Assembly (NCBI GenBank): GCA_028673005.1
Contig: CM054116.1
Span: 77,078,572 to 77,142,571, forward strand
Source: Tanypteryx hageni
Lineage: Eukaryota > Arthropoda > Insecta > Odonata > Petaluridae
Direction: 5' to 3'
DNA length: 64,000 nucleotides
Shown here: positions 60,216 to 64,000 of the stretch, one piece after another
Numbering within the stretch: position 1 is the first letter of the stretch
Layout of the letters: each line of letters begins with the position of its first letter
The notes under the pieces: generated by a model
The model's input: only the letters and a program-made list of their open reading frames with translations
Told to the model about the DNA's origin: nothing
The model's database searches: none
Translations under genes and position numbers: made by a program

Positions 60216-62166
60216 AAATGGTAGAGATTCCATAAAGAGAGTTCAAGGATAGGAATTACCACGCTCACTATTACCCTTCATATAGGGTCGACCTATTTTC
60301 GTCCAAATAACGAAGAGGAAACGTCGCAGATTTCTTCACGAGTTTGTTTTTCTTTTCGTCCTTCTTGTCTCCTGTTTTTTTTATTTCGCTCTTATTTGGA
60401 ACAAAAAATATACGTGACCGGTTAAACGGGATTGCGATTTATTTTAACGAGCGGTTGAAAAGGAACATTTCGCTACGCACCGCGGAGCCGTGTTGTTTTT
60501 TTTTCGTCTCACGTCAGACAAACGCGCGTGAAATTAAAAGAGGTCGCGTGGTGTTAATGAGGGTTGAAATTCGCAGGATATGGATTATTAACTGGGATAA
60601 CCCACGGATGGGAACGGTTTTGTTTTTAATAATTGGAACTCGGACGGTTAATAAGTGCGCGTGATTTCCGTTAATAGTAAATGAGACGAGGAATGTCATC
60701 GCTTCTGTTAAGTTGTGCTTCATACTAATCACGCATGCCCATCGCCATACGCGTTTAGGTTTAAAAGTGAAATATCTTCGTTATTTGTTATAACCACTTA
60801 ATTATGCTGTGTTAGCATTAATTTACTCTTTCCCGATGCTGACGGAGTAATTTCTTTGTTTGAAAGATGTTTCAGCAAGCATGATGATTTAGCCGTGGTA
60901 ATTTCTTGCTTGAAATCATCGATCAATTTATGATTACTATTTTGAATAAACACTAAAAATCAGTTTGCGATACCATTTTTATTTCATTACGGCAGAATTA
61001 ACATAGTTACGGTTCTCATATTTGGTACTGATTATTCGTTGTATTCATAATAGTCCAAAGGAGCTACATGAGTTGCCTTTATCATACGACCTGTACTGTT
61101 TAAGTTGAGGTTGTTGTATATCCATCTCTAAAATGAAGGTTAAAGTAAATTAAAACCGAGCAGTCAGTATTACATCTCGGATTCAATTACAATTACTCGA
61201 TTGTGTATAGGACGCCGTGATCGCAAAGTAACGAGGAAATGGTGTCTAGAAGATATCTCTTACGGTACGCTATTTTATGGTGCTTATACCTTCCGACATA
61301 AAACAACTGACGTCGTGCTAGACCCCAACACCTTGGAAGTTCAAGCATTCTGTATTTTTGCTAGGAAATTTAGGTCGTGATATACATGCCATGTGGGTTG
61401 AGTTCATAAAAAGTGATTCGGCAATCCTATTATCATAGCTGAGCATGATTAAACAAGAGAGCATGCGATATATCGAAATGTATCTATAGTTGGTTTCATA
61501 TGATTCGTTAATAATTGCCTAAATCTTTCCAAGATTGCAGAAAAAGAAACTTTTCCGCTAGCTATGGCGGTTCCATAACATAACCATCAAAGCATAAATT
61601 TTTTTGACAACTAATGCACTCGTTTTTGGAGAAACCATCTGTCATTTTCTTGTTTTGTGATACTACCGTAGGTTTTTCAAATTCGCTAGCTTTCAAGTTA
61701 TCCTTTCATGAAAATTTACAGAATAAAAAATAGAAATGAAAATATTCTCCAAACTTGTTTTTATGGCTCGAAGGGTTAAAGAGTCTTTAAAATAGTTCGG
61801 TGATGTAGTATTTTCACATTCGCTATATTATATATTATTCACAATTATTCGATTTGTATTGGACATCCAGCAAAAAAGCACCATCTTATTTACGAATAGG
61901 CTTAATCCTGATGATATTGTCGCAATGCCTGTATACATACCTCTTTATGTTAGCTCCAGAATTAAGTACCGTTTTAATATGGGAGATGCTTATCTCCATT
62001 TTTATGGAAAGATATTTCTATTGCCAGACGAATATTTTATTACCAATAAATAGCCACGCAGCTCACAGCTATCGGCATTTGAGTGAATACGAATGGTTTC
62101 TTTTACTTTTGTGTCAAAAAAAGATACTTAATGTCCCCTGACTACGTTATTGGCAATAAATTCAGT

Positions 62167-62167
<1 letters not shown>
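60216..62167. other. No recognisable gene
   Basis: Slightly CpG-rich to 60.7 kb, then AT-rich. The overlapping frames at 61854-62141 and 61859-62053 have no domain. Confidence 0.45.
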
Positions 62168-62212
<45 letters not shown>

Positions 62213-62226
62213 CACACACACACAGA
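62168..62226. repeat. Compound (TA)n(CA)n microsatellite
   Basis: About 19 TA units, a CATATA interruption, then CA units. Confidence 0.95.

Positions 62227-64000
<1,774 letters not shown>

Overview
This window reads as nuclear DNA of a multicellular animal, most likely an arthropod and plausibly an insect. It is AT-rich with CpG-rich patches, lacks dense bacterial-type genes, and carries long (TA)n and (TA)n(CA)n microsatellites, kilobase-scale polypurine/polypyrimidine tracts, and a mixture of DNA transposons, a tRNA-derived SINE and non-LTR retrotransposon tails typical of arthropod intergenic or intronic DNA. The species call is an inference. No complete host gene is visible. Nearly all long open frames are low-complexity artefacts of pyrimidine tracts or (TA)n/(CA)n arrays. 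The best host-coding candidates are one short initial-exon-like segment at 23937-24032 and a CpG-rich, promoter-like region at about 9200-10000.

The most notable feature is a Transib-type (RAG1-related) DNA transposon relic at 49325-51729. Both ends are the exact V(D)J-recombination-signal heptamer CACAGTG. The element is bounded by a perfect 5-bp target duplication (CGTCG) and carries a decayed minus-strand transposase in which counterparts of all three RAG1 catalytic residues (D, D, E) can be located. The zinc-binding middle section is missing and the frame is broken several times.

Layout. 0-7 kb: truncated SINE, hAT-like termini, and a composite locus (4702-6343) holding two retrotransposon 3' tails, three (TA)n arrays and a 200-bp element with perfect 28-bp inverted repeats. 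7.7-10 kb: pyrimidine tract, then the CpG-rich region. 12-18.5 kb: several hAT-like non-autonomous elements, one with an exact 8-bp target duplication, and a hAT transposase C-terminal remnant. 20-22.5 kb: a 0.5-kb TIR element between microsatellites and a dispersed repeat. 23.9 kb: exon candidate. 25-36.6 kb: more hAT MITEs, two full SINE copies, a foldback, a tight 26-bp hairpin and a 72-bp tandem duplication. 36.7-39.7 kb: alternating purine and pyrimidine tracts. 41.5-43.5 kb: third retrotransposon tail and a deleted mariner-type element with ~98-bp TIRs. 46.6-47.2 kb: a hAT MITE nested inside another, each with its own 8-bp duplication. 49.3-51.7 kb: the Transib relic. 54.3 kb: a hAT MITE. 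56.7-58.3 kb: a 1.6-kb purine tract with a 15-bp minisatellite. 62-63.2 kb: compound microsatellites.

The region behaves as a transposon graveyard rather than a set of cooperating genes. All coordinates and similarities were read by eye, so element edges may be off by a few bases unless a target duplication fixes them.
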